Shown piece by piece: positions 25,501 through 39,623 of a DNA stretch of 64,000 nucleotides. The notes beneath the pieces are model-generated. The model searched no databases and was not told the DNA's origin. It saw only the letters and a program-made list of their open reading frames with translations. This stretch comes from Chondrosia reniformis (taxonomy: Eukaryota; Porifera; Demospongiae; Chondrillida; Chondrillidae): NCBI GenBank assembly GCA_947172415.1, contig OX359190.1:682001-746000 (forward strand), given 5' to 3'. The position numbers and the translations under genes were made by a program. Position 1 is the first letter of the stretch; the number at the start of each line of letters is the position of its first letter.

Positions 25501-28500
25501 CATATCCCTCAGTCAGTTCAATACAGTCCGCAGGAGTCTTCCAGAAGAGAAGCTCAACAAACATCAAAGGATTAGTCTCAGCCATCTTGAAGAAGTGCAA
25601 GAGGACATACTTGGCAAACGCCTCCAACTCCTAGCAGAACGATACAATACAACACACCACTAGTGCAATGTATAGCTATTATGCAATTATTACACAATAC
25701 TGTAGACCACCTTAAAGTGCAACGTACAGCTATTACACAATACTGCAGATAAAGAGTGATGTACGTATGTGCAATGAGTCCTGAAGTATATAGCTAGACG
25801 TTACTGGAAAACCCTTTTGTCTACCAAACACTTCAGGAATGGAATTATACTTGCATTCATTCTTATACATAAGTATTGAAAAAGGTCATTATATGTAACA
25901 CCTGATTTATCTAATATATTTGAGAGTGTCTGATAAACCAGGGCTCAATGTATTAGTAACAGTTCTTGCATGATTCTGCCACAAATATGCTGAATCAGTT
26001 CTGGGTAGTGACATTGATAGGTCTTCAGAGGAAAATTAAATACAGTTAGGAAATATTAAGTTTGAGGTTCAATCAACTTGTTTACAACTTTAGTGGTCCT
26101 TTACAGTTAATTAATTGGAGGAAATCTAGCATTTCAAATATAAAAGGTTTTCTTCTTCAATAACTCATCAAGCATAGCAACAAGTCGACTGCAAATCCTC
26201 TAGAGACACTTTGTCTGATTACTAGTTAAGTGCCTCTGGCCCTCCCCACTATTCTGTTGCTACGTATATACTGCAATGAATGAACGAATGAATAAATAAT
26301 TCTGTATCCTAGCAACACATTTAGAGCTATATATAGTGCAATCATACAATGATATTCACGTTAGCTGAAAACACTGTTATAGAAGCTATGGCAAGTGTTA
26401 AGTGTCTCCCCACTGTTCTGTTGCTGGTAGCTCTTCTAACAATGATGCTCTTTCAAATAGCATCTCTTGGACTACATATTGCAGACCTTTTTGGGGAAAG
26501 AGAAGATCAACAGAACATTGAAGAAAGGATGAAACAGCTCTTTGAAGAAGAAAGGAACAAAACTCAAGAGGAACTAAGATCTGTTATAGCAGAGCTGAAA
26601 ACAAACACAAGTAAACAGATTGAGAATGAACTAAACGATTTTGCTGCCAAACTAGCTGAATTAACACTTTGTAACATTACAAGTTTCAATTGGAGAAGAG
26701 TGGCCTACATCAATATGACTGATCCAGAAGCAGTGTCCAAGTGGTCTTAATGAGGTATCTAACAGAATCACAGGACAGAGAGCATGTGGAAGGAGTGTTG
26801 ATGGAAACTGCTCTTCTCTCAACTTTCCAGTGAACACCAAATACACACACGTGTGTGGTTTTGCCAGAGGATATCAGTATGGGAGTATGGATGCATTTGT
26901 ACCCTCATCTGGAAAGACTATAGATCAAGTATACATTGATGGTCTCTCCATCACTAATGGTAGCCCAAGACAGCATCTGTGGACATATGTTGTATCACTA
27001 CAAGAGAGTTACATTTATTTCACACAGAACTGTCCACGTGACCAAAGTCCCTATAACTTCAGAAATGTGCCTTCATTTGTCGGTGACCACTTCAATTGTG
27101 AAACCGGATTTACAACTAGTTATAGACAGTACACTGCCTGGTCTGATCCACTTTGGGATGGAGCTGGTTGTGTTGCTGATAGAGCTCATTCTTGTGACAG
27201 ATATGGCTGGTTTCATAGAGAGATTGAACCAACACAAGATGACATAGAAGTCAGGTGGTGTGCTGATGAGAATAGAAATAATGAAAATGTCTTCACAGAC
27301 AGGTTGGAGATTTGGGTTTTGTAACTTTGCACTATTAACAATTGGAAACTCAAAACCTTTTTACACAACTAACAATTACTGCAGAATTTAGAACAGTTCA
27401 AACAAATTGTAATGTGTGCTAATATTTACTCTGTAACACTTTTGAAATTGAAAATCAACTACAGAGAGTTAAGGTTATACATACAGTTACGCTGTCAGCA
27501 TCACTGGTAGCTGATTATTAAAATAGCACGTGAGATTATTATCAGTGCAACACATGCAGTAATTATAAATGTTAAATTCATGCTCCAATAGAGACAACAT
27601 TACAAAATTCAACAGGTAACACTACAAATTACAAGTATATAACTTTACAAGTAAGAAGTGCTGTATAGATATCAGTGAGTACAGTATATATTAATGTAGT
27701 GCTATATATAATGAACACATGGTCCCTTAGGACTGGTAGGGCAATGGTACCATTTGGTGAACAGGGACGAGTTGGAGGTAAGGTCTAGATGAGTTGGAGG
27801 TGAGGTCTAGATGAGTTGGAGGTGAGGTCTAGATGAGTTGGAGGTGAGGTCTAGATGAGTTGGAGGTGAGGTCTAGATGAGTTGGAGGTGTGGTCTAGAT
27901 GAGTTGGAGGTAAGGTCTAGATGAGTTGGAGGTGAGGTCTAGACGCGTTGGAGGTGAGGTCTAGATGAGTTGGAGGTGAGGTCTGAATTGTTTTTGTTTG
28001 TTTTGAATTGTGAATTGAATTGTTTACTACAGCCAATCACAATATTTTGTAGATTAGATTACTATAATGTATTGTATCTTAATTGCATTGTATTATATAG
28101 GTATAAACTTTACAAAAGAGAAAATGAAATTACATGCTCAAAGACTACAGTTGAAACTGAATGAGTCTGTATCCTAGCAACACATTTAGAGTTATATATA
28201 GTGCAATCATACAATGATATTCACATTAGCTGAAAATACTGTTACAGAAGCTATGGCAAGTGTTAAGTGTCTCCACACTATTCTGTTGCTGGTAGCTCTT
28301 CTAACAATGATGCTCTTTCAAATAGCATCTCTTGGACTACATATTGCAGACCTTTTTGGGGTAAGAGAAGATCAACAGAACGTTGAAGAAAGGATGAAAC
28401 AGCTCTTTGAAGAAGAAAGAAAGAAAACTCAAGAGGAATTAAGAGCTGCTATAGCAGAGCTGAGAACAAACACGAGTAAACAGATTGAGAATGAACTATA

Positions 28501-31500
28501 CTCATTTGCTGCCGAACTAACTGAATTAACACTTTGTAACATTACAAGTTTCAATTGGAGAAGAGTGGCCTACATCAATATGACTGATCTAGAAGCAGAG
28601 TGTCCAAGTGGTCTTAATGAGGTCTCTAACAGAACCACAGGACAGAGAGCATGTGGAAGGAGTGTTGATCGAAACTGCTCTTCTCTGAACTTTCCAGTTA
28701 ACACCAAATACACCCACGTGTGTGGTATTGCCAGAGGATATCAGTATGGACATATGGATGCATTTTTCTTCTTGTCTGGAAAGACTATAGATCAAGTATA
28801 TGTTGATGGTCTCTCCATCACTAATGGAAATCCAAGACAGCATCTGTGGACGTATGTTGTATCACTGCAAGAGACTGGTTTTAGGAGAAATCAGCGATGC
28901 CCACGTGACCAAAGTCCCTATAACTTCAGGTATGTACCTTCATTTGTCGGTGACCACTTCTATTGTGAAACTGGATTTACAACTAGTTTTAGACAGTACA
29001 CTGCCTGGTCTGATCCACTTTGGGATGGAGCTGGTTGTGTTGCTGATACAGCTCATTCTTGTGACAGACATGGTTGGTTTCACAGAGAGATTGAACAGAC
29101 ACAAGATGACATTGAAGTGAGATGGTGTGGAAATGAGAATAGAAATAATGAAGATGTCTACACAGACTGGTTGGAGATTTGGGTTTTGTAACTTTACACT
29201 CTTAACAACTGGAAACTCAAAACCTCTTTACACAACTAACAATTACTGCAGAATTTAGACTAGTTCAAACAAATTGTAATGTGTGCTAATATTTCCTCTG
29301 TAACACTTTTGAAATTGAAAATCAACTACAGTATATACATACAAAATCAACTATAGACAGTTAAGGTTATGCATCAGTGGTAACTGATTATTTAAATGGC
29401 AAGTGAGATTATTATTAGTGCAACACATGCAATAATTATAAATGTTAAATTCATGCTCCAATAGAGACAACATTACAACATTCAACAGGTAACACTACAT
29501 ATTATAAGTATATAACTTCATTGTTCATGAAATACATTAAGGCCCCAGCCTTTATGTCCCTTGTGTGCAAGTTACCAAATCGTCTCTCCCCCTGTTGTTT
29601 ATGTGAATGCATGCAAGCAACCAACGATACTCCTAGCTCACACTCAAGGCAAGTCAAATCTGCGGTGATTATTGGCTGAGACCCCCTGCATGAGACTGGA
29701 GTTTTTGCTGATAATGGCATGCAGATGTAGCATCTTCAGTCTATACTAAGGTGTGAAAAGGTAATTGGAAGGCTATGTGTTTAACCTTATATGATCTGTA
29801 GAGACTACTACTCTGTACGCAGCAGTTGAGAATTTCAGTGTGGCTATAAAATCTTGTAGCGTTTAATATACCTTATTGTAATTATTTTGGGAGTCATTTG
29901 CATCCGTATTATATTATATACCTTAGTGTGATTATCTTGGGAGTCACTTGCATCCATGTATAAATTTGTAACTTGCACTGTGTAGTACTTGATTGTATTT
30001 AAACATGCTTAATATAACACTCCTTATTATATATATATATATAGTTACCAAATTGTCTCTCACCCTGTTGTTTATGTGAATGCATGCAAGCAACCAACGG
30101 TACTCCTAGCTCACACTCAAGGCAAGTCAAATCTGCGGTGATTATTGGCTGAGACCCCCTGCCTGAGACTGGAATTTTTGCTGATAATGGCATATATATA
30201 TATATATATCCGTAACATGAAGCCATACATAAATCGCGTTATGAAAACAATAGAGGGGGCTGCCTGTGGCAGCCCCTAAAAATTCATAAATTCATAATAT
30301 ATTTTATTAAATGTCATATAAGAGGGTACATGCAACAGTGCTATTTGATATAAGAATTCATTTGAACCTTACTCTCCTCCATTTTTTCCAGGATTAATGT
30401 TATTACCAGCTAGGAGCTAATGTAATCTGTTTTAAATGATAAAGTCTATAGTATTGAGGTCACTTCAGAGCCAAGATACTAAATTATATATAATCATAAG
30501 ATTACATAACAATTCCTTTAGAATAAATGAAACAGAAATTAACAAAAATTGTATTCATGTTAATTCATTAAAATATTATATCATTTTATTTGTTTGTCAG
30601 TTGGATACAATTCCTAATTAAATTTTTAGGGGCTGCCATAGGCAGCCCCCTCTATTGTTTTCATAATGCGATTTATGTATGGCTTCATGTTACGGATATA
30701 TATATATATTATATGTTGATTTCACAGTTATCTGACAAACTGAAAATTTTTATCAATATAACACATGGTTTGCATATAAATTTCCCATAGGTTTTCTATA
30801 GTCCTATGGCCTTTTATATGCAAACTTTGTCCTCCGTTTTCTAACAAACGGAGGCCTAAATAAAAAATCCCTTAATTTGAAACGAGTTTTATACCCTAAA
30901 CTTTATGATGATATGCCCATTTTGTTTTTAGGTTCTTTCTTGGAGCCATATGAATTATTTAATTATTTATATTAGATTACCTTAGTATATTGTAACTTGC
31001 ACTGTATATATATCTGTCAAAAAATGGCGGACGTTCGGCTAGCTTTCGTTTTCTAGCTTAAAATTAGCTTTCTCTTCCTTAGCGTAGAACAGTGAACGAA
31101 CGAAATGGACTTAAAACCACCCTTACTAATACTATGTAATGTAAAGCTTGCGTAAAAACGTTTTCTACGAGATATGGCCTTGAAAAATTGACGGCCAACA
31201 AGAGTCGATCGGAAATCGGTTAACCGGATATCTATGAGAAGCAGCCAAGTAGTTCGAGTTTACTTAGGGGCGCCTGGCGCCCCACGAGTTTTTTAAACTC
31301 AAACTCCTTGTTTTCAGTAATTATGTTTTAGTATGGCTTAACCTTGTATACACATACGTATATATCTGTCAATAAAATGGTGGACACTTGGCTGGCTTTC
31401 ACTTTCTAAGCTTAAAATTATCTTTCTCTTCTTTTGTGTCAAACATTGAACCAATGAAAAGGATTTAGAAACCACTTTTACTAATGCTATGCAATGTTAA

Positions 31501-34500
31501 GCCTGCACAAAACATTTTCTACAAGATTTTGCCTTGAAATTGACAGCATTCAGGCGATGATCTAAGAACCAGCAAGTTGTTTGAGTTTTGGGACTCCAGG
31601 CACCCCACATGCAAGTTTTTAAACTCACAATACTTGTTTAATATTTTATTTATCATGTAATATATTGTACCTTGCATTGTATTGCAAAGAGAAAATGAAA
31701 TTATATATATAACATATACCCAAAGACCACAATTAACTGTGTTGAAAACTAATGAATCTGTATCCTAGCAACACAGTTAGAGCTATTATACGTACGTATA
31801 TATATAGTGCAATCATACAATGATATTCACATTAGCTGAAAACACTGTTACAGAAGCTATGGCAAGTGTTAAGTGTCTCCACACTATTCTGTTGCTGGTA
31901 GCTCTTCTAACAATGATGCTCTTTCAAATAGCATCTCTTGGACTACACATTGCAGACCTTTTTGGGGAAAGAGAAGATCAACAGAACATTGAAGAAAGGA
32001 TGAAACAGCTCTTTGAAGAAGAAAGAAAGAAAACTCAAGAGGAATTAAGAGCTGCTATAGCAGAGCTGAAAACAAATACAAGTAAACTGATTGAGAATGA
32101 ACTAAACGATTTTGCTGCCAAACTAGCTGAATTAACTCTTTGTAACATTACAAGTTTCAATTGGAGAAGAGTGGCCTACATCAATATGACTGATCCAGAA
32201 GCAGAGTGTCCAAGTGGTCTTAATGAGGTCTCTGACAGAACCACAGGACAGAGAGCATGTGGAAGGAGTGTTGATCGAAACTGCTCTTCTCTGAACTTTC
32301 CAGTAAACACCAAATACACCCACGTGTGTGGTATTGCCAGAGGATATCAGTATGGCACTATGGATGCATTTTTACTCTCATCTGGGAAGACTATTGATCA
32401 AGTATACATTGATGGTCTCTCCATCACTAATGGAAACCCAAGACAGCATCTGTGGACGTATGTTGTATCACTGCAAGAGAGTTACATTTATTTCACACAG
32501 AACTGTCCACGTGACCACAGTCCCTATGACTTCAATTATGTGCCTTCATTTGTCGGTGACCACTTCTATTGTGAAACCGGATTTACAACTAGTTATAGAC
32601 AGTACACTGCCTGGTCTGATCCACTTTGGGATGGAGCTGGTTGTGTTGCTGATAGAGCTCATTCTTGTGACAGACATGGTTGGTTTCACAGAGAGATTGA
32701 ACCAACACAAGATGACATAGAAGTCAGGTGGTGTGCTGATGAGAATAGAAATAATGAAGATGTCTACACAGACTGGTTGGAGATTTGGGTTTTGTAACTT
32801 TACACTCTTAACAACTGGAAACTCAAAACCTCTTTACACAACTAACAATTACTGCAGAATTTAGACTAGTTCAAACAAATTGTAATGTGTGCTAATATTT
32901 GCTCTGTAACACTTGAAATTGAAAATCAACTATAGACAGTTAAGGCTATACGTACACGTAGTACAGTACACATTCATTGCTGAGGAAGACCTACGGGTTG
33001 AAACGTTCAAATCTCTGTTTCTCGAATGTAAGTGTTGCTGATGCTCAAATACATGTATATACCTACCTCTTCACTTTTCATATGCATCTACACTCTGTGA
33101 CTTAAAATGTCTGCTACACCCCTACAGCTAGCCTGGTCTGGCTGTTGGAGACCACTGTACCTTATATCTGATGCTACTGGATGCCAGTATCTCGTGGAAT
33201 GTTCTGAAGACAGAGATATGAAACAGGAGGGGAGCCATCTTTAGTTTGATTACTATCCGATGGAGCATCTTGACAATGCAGTGATTGAGGTGATCCGAGT
33301 TGGTTGAGTGGAAAGTTAGCATGTAGCAATATGTCTGCAGGACCTTCTGATTTGTGAACCTGACAAGGAACAAAGATGAACAGTGAGAGGCAGACGTACT
33401 GGGAAGAAGTAAGAGGTCTTCAGTAGACAAAGTTTGGAAGAATGAAAGTGGACATTTAGGAGATGGTACGTACGTAGAACTAACTTTTGAAGAAATTTTT
33501 CAAGATTAAAATCCATTTCATAAGTTTCTGTTTCACAAATTTCATCTTCTTCATTTATCAAGTTTTCTATAAATGATACACATACATATGTATATGGCTT
33601 CTAATCCATGATGACACAATTCTTGGTTGCTATGGTTACCTACATACCTACATCAACTTCAGTGGTACCATTACTGGTTGGATCTACAAACATCAGATAA
33701 TAATAGAATCATTACATCACCATTGTCATGGCAACCTATAAGCTTGAAACGAACCAATAGAGGTTGACAAAAAGAGGTTATGTAATACATCCAATTCTTT
33801 TTCAGGATCCATTTCGTGACTTGCTCCATACAAATCACCCGGCCATAACAATCTTGAAATCGAAGGAGAATAGAAGTTTAGATAAACAGAGGACAACTGT
33901 GATGATAGATGGGGAGGGAGAGGGAGAGGGAGAGGGAGAGGGAGAGGGAAGTAGGGGAGAGGGAGAGGGAGAGGGAGAGGGAGAGGGAAGTAGGGGAGAG
34001 GGAGAGGGAGAGGGAGGGGGAGAGGGAAGTAGGGGAGGGGTAGAGGGAGAGGGAGAGGTAGATGGGGAGAGGGAGAGGGAGAGGGAGGGAGGGTAGAGGG
34101 AGACATGCAGACCTGGCAGCTCTCAAGGTGCTGATGGCTTTCAGTAAATCAGATTCTAGTAAACTCTCTTTAACAGTTCTTGCAACTGCCATCCTATAGT
34201 CAATATACATATATAAAATGTAAACCAACGTCATCCTATAGTCAATATACGTATATAAAATGTAAACCAACGTCATCCTATAGTCAATATACGTATATAA
34301 AATGTAAATATACAATTGTACAGTTTACGTAAGTGTAAATCACAGCAAATCTTCCTTCAAAGCATCATTTTTTAAACACCAAAGTAATACAGAACATACT
34401 TTTCAGTGTCTTCAGTAAGCCAGTTCTCTTGTTCTTCAAGTTCAACTGCGTCATTGTCCAGTAATGTTTGAAACAGTGCAACTTGAATCTCTGACCACTT

Positions 34501-37500
34501 TGATTGCAGCTATGTACCAAAGAGGAAAACCCTGTTATTTTGGAGCACTGTGTCTGCTGTCAAGACCAAATTGAGAATATACATACACAGGAATCACAGA
34601 AGATCAAGATAAAGAAAAAGACAAAGACTCCCAGGACCACTGATGACGGGTGGAATTCCTAGAAATGGCTGTCTGACCCAGTGGAGAAGAAGATGAAAGA
34701 AAGAAAAAGAAGGAAGAAAAGACACCTGTATCTTCATCCAAAGCTTTCTCCAGGTTTAGTTCCCCTATAGGCTTTTTTACAGAATAGGCATAGCAATAAG
34801 GAAAATGGTATCTTAGAATTTTCATTGGCCTCAAAATACTAACCTGGTCTGCAGTCATCTTGGAGGGTGGTTGGTTGGAGGACTTTCTTTTTTGTCTTTT
34901 TTTCCTCTTTCCCATTGCCAGCATCTTCTTGTCAGATGTTAAATGCTCCAGGAGGTGAAGATAAAGATGAACAGTCTCTATAATATTCTGTAGGAGCAGA
35001 GGATTTAAAAAGGTTACAGGTCACATGCAGGTCACATGAATATCACAAGCAAGTCACATGAATGTCACATGCAGGTCACATGAATGTCACAAGCAAATTG
35101 TATGAATGTTGCATTGAAGGTTGCATGAATATCACATGCAGGTCGCATGAATTTTGCATACCTTCATTGTTGTCCTGGTGGTACGACCTGGTTTAAATGC
35201 TTTCAAAAGATTGATAAAAATGTCTCGATACTCTTGATGATAAAAAATGTTGCTTTGAATGATTTTAGCATTTTCCCTCATAGTTCTGTCCTCAGCAGTT
35301 GACATTGTCTTCATGTATTCGAGTACCTCACGATAGGCCAGTATGGCATAGTCCAGTCTTAAGTGGAGAAGGAGAAAGTGTACATCAAGCCAAGGATTCA
35401 CAGAAGATCAAGATAAAGAAAAGATTAAGACTCTCAGGATCACTGATGAAGGGTGGAATTCCCAGAAACGGCTGTCTGACCCAGTGGAGAAGAAGATGAA
35501 AGAAGGGAAAAGAAGGAAGAAAAGACTCCTGTATCTTCATCCAAAGCTCTCTTCAGGTTTAGTTCCCCTATAGGCTCTTTACAGAATAGGCATAGCATGT
35601 AGGAAAATGGTATCTTAGATTTTTTATCAAGAAAGGGTACTGGTCAACTGGAAGATTAGTACACGCGTTGGCAAAGTAAACAATTAAAATTCTCAGAGTC
35701 AAGTTGTACACATATATTAAAAAGTGCTGCCATTTTTCCACGCCCGGCCATATATACGTACGTATATTAGGGTATTGGGGACTTTAATAAAAAGATTACA
35801 GTTTAAAACAAATTTCTGTATTGTTAATAATATTCTATGAACTTAAGCATACATATATTATGTACATAGTTGTTTAGTTAATAAATTGTTTCTTCACTAA
35901 TAATGTGAAGAAATCCAAATTATTAATGCTATAAAGTTTTCAAAACATAATTAAAATCACACATACGTAGGCACACTGCAGAATATTACAGTCACCTGTT
36001 ACGAATACATTACCGTAGTTTGGGAAATTTTCGTGTTAAAATATTTTCGTGGTCTGGAGGCTACCACGAAAATATATTACCACGAAAATTTATACACGTT
36101 ACGTAATTACGATTGTTGCTGCTGGTACTTCGGACGAAAGTCACCCCTTTGGGTCCGGTAAACCGTCCTTGTGCTGCAGGTATTGCAGTAGAGCCATTTT
36201 GGCCGTGCTCAGCTGTGTTGCGTTTACATATACGTAGATTGTACAACGTGTTATTATTCGTTGTTAAAAATATTTCGTGTGATAAATTTTCGTGGTTTGA
36301 GCCAACAACGAAAATATTTTAACAACGAAAATTTCCCGAATTACGGTATACCTCTTAGGGACCCTATAACAGCAGACTGTATTCACACAGCCAGACCCTT
36401 CTTTTCCTCCATTTTACCATCACAGAAAGGTCTATACTGCGTGACTATATACATTAAGGAGGTGTACACACCGTTGAGAGTGTCGTTGTGCTTCCATCGG
36501 GTTCTTCTCTAACATCATGTTCTCATAGCGAGTACCCACCAGCTGTATGATGTAGTGAATAGCTCCCATCGTCATGGTTTCACTACATCAACACAATGAT
36601 CATTTTTCAGTGAAACACTTGACATAAACTTTGTTAAACATTTTGTAGCAACTTAGTATATTAAGTGTAGTAATGTATTAAGTCTAGTCATGTATTAAGT
36701 ATAGTAATGTATTAAGTATAGTCATGTATTAAGTATAGTAATGTATTAAGTATAGTAACACAAGTGAACGAGTGGGCGTAATAAGAGGTGGGCGTGTCAG
36801 GAGGTGGGCGTGTCATGATAATTCAAATCGAGCTGGAGTACAATGTACTTCAAAATTCCTGAGGTTTGGTAAATCCCACAAAATTATGTTGGACATTTAA
36901 ATAAAAAAAACAAATTTGAAATACTTCACATTCTTATGACACAACAGACATGGAGGAGCTATAGGACTGACACATATGTTAAGGGATTCCATTAACATGG
37001 CGTGTATGAGGATGAATACGTACCCAACCACTTCAACACAAAGCTTGTACCTCCTGTTGAATTCCATGAAAAACCTAAACAAAGCACAAACACTGTTAAG
37101 AATGTGAACTTTATGTACATAATGTGACGAGGAATGCTGTAAACATTTACACTTCGTTGCCCATGTAAACAACTGAGATATACAATATTTGATTATTCAG
37201 ATGAGGCGTACGTCTTGGAACTTTAAATCACATTTCATACTATTACTGATAAGCCTTATCATCATCATTGAACTCTGGATGTTACCCTGTCCACTCATGT
37301 CCCCTGAGGAGCGCAATGAGCTATTGGGTGGAACCAAAGTTCGCTTGATGGGAACCAGAGTCTCCCCCTGAAATGATAATATCCCCCCTAAATGATAATA
37401 TCGATGCTTTAAGATCAGCTTTAGATCTTAAAGTTCCCCTATTTTTCCTTGATAAGCCCTAATAGAGTAATGTCTATTATTATAGCTGGTTAATATAAAA

Positions 37501-39585
37501 GTGACTAGTTTTGTACTGGATGTGATGGGGAAATCCAAGTAATAGAACACACTACATATATACGTAAATACATGAAAATGTCAATGAAAATTATTACTTA
37601 AGAGCCCCAGGCATTTACCTAACAGCCCATAGGTAGTAAGTATCATCATTCTCCATTGCTCTTTGCTGTTGTATGTTGTCCTTGACAACCCGAATAATTG
37701 GATTGTAACAGCACTCCAGAAACTGAATGCAAAATTCCTTCAACGCAATTCTGTGAAAAAACGGTGGATATAGCTGAGATTACATAGGTAGGTAGTCTTG
37801 ATACAGTCAACCTCTCTATAGTGGTGACCTATGGGAGTGAGACTAGGTAGTCTTTATACAGTCAACCTCTCTATAGTGGTGACCTATGGGAGTGAGACTA
37901 GGTAGTCTTTATACAGTCAACCTCTCTATAGTGGTGACCTATGGGAGTGAGACTAGGTAGTCTTTATACAGTCAACCTCTCTATAGTAGTCACCTAATAA
38001 GTTTAGAAGTTACACAGTAACGGTGACCTCCTGGTTGCCATGGTGACCACTTACCTGATACTATATGTGGAGAACCTAGTCCTAGCCCTGTCTGGTACTT
38101 GTCTGCGCATGACTGGCTTCCTCAGCATAGTCTTCCCAGTGTCATGTGAATAGCGATGTAGACCTGAGGTCAAAGGTCAAAGGTCACATCAATTAGAAAG
38201 TTTTTATTTATTTCATAAACAATTACATATACATATCTGTAAATTATAAAATATTCAAAATGACAAACATATATTAAATTTTAGGATATACATAGGAATA
38301 GCATAGGGCTATACTGGATTAATATTATTAGTAGCCTAGGGCTATTATTGGATTAGTAGCCTAGGGTTGTTACTGACTTACTACTAAGTGGCTTGTGAAA
38401 GACTTGCTGATTGTCTGAAATACTTGTCAGACTTTGAGAAACAAATGTACCTCCGAACCTGCTCGACCTAACGGTGAATGAGGAGAGATTTAAATAAAGA
38501 AAAATTAATTGGACAGTCAAGATTCAAGTTTAACACATTAAGATGCTATACAACTCCCTAGCAGGAGCTAGACTACATTTCATATTTGATCTAACAGATT
38601 GCTTTTGGGAGTGAGACAATCAAGGGATTTGGGAGCCCGCCCATATATGGAAAATAAAATGGCTACCGCCCAAAGATTACAAATGAGTCTGTAAGATGTA
38701 TTGTAGTTGTACTAGTGAAGTCCACACCTGGGGCAAACTGCTTGCCACCTGGCAGAGTTGCTTAGCAACTGCTTATAGATTAAACATTTCCAAAACTCTA
38801 CCTTTTCAAGCAATTGAACTGTATCTTGTTTGATGTAAAGTGTAATACAAATTTATATATATATATCCCATAAAGGACAATGTGACTTGCAGAGGAACCA
38901 AAAGGTTCACTGCTTAATTTGATTAACTTTTTAAAAATCCAATTACAGGGTGCAAATATTGTAATTGTCGTCCATAAACACACTACAAATGTGGAAATGC
39001 TTAGTTGTATGTTGTTGGTGGATGGAGTCACAGTTGTCAAAATTGGTTGTCGTTACAAGTGTTGATAAGAATGGTCACACACTGCTATGGGGGGTGTGCT
39101 GTGTGAGTACAAATTGTGTTCTGTCTGGCGAACATGTAGCCCAAACCCGCATCCTGGGAGATGTGCATATCTGATTATTAAAAATAATAATAATGATGCT
39201 TATTAGTGTGACAGTCAGTAATCCGATCAACCACATTGGATATTAGTCACAAACTCATTAGTGGTAACATTAAGATTAAATGGCAAATAAGATTAAGATT
39301 ATCTAAGGCCACACGTACATTTTGAATAAAGTAATTTTAGCTGCGTTCATTATGATAGATAAGTTTATTGGAGCTATCAGCAACAAAAATCGAGCTAGAT
39401 TGAATGTTTCGACCCGTAGGTCTTCATCAGCAATAATACCATCTTGAATAAAAAGTGGATACACTTTATTATTATTGTAGCCATTTGACCTTTTTTGGCT
39501 AACCAAATATCTAACTTTCTTTATATTTTATTATTATTAAATATTGTAATTATTATTAAAATAATTATAAAAATAAATAATATTA

Positions 39586-39623
<38 letters not shown>

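Noticed and set aside
35299..35499. Short open frame running from a TIMELESS exon into a repeat
   Set aside because: It is antisense to a verified TIMELESS exon and ends in interspersed family A sequence.
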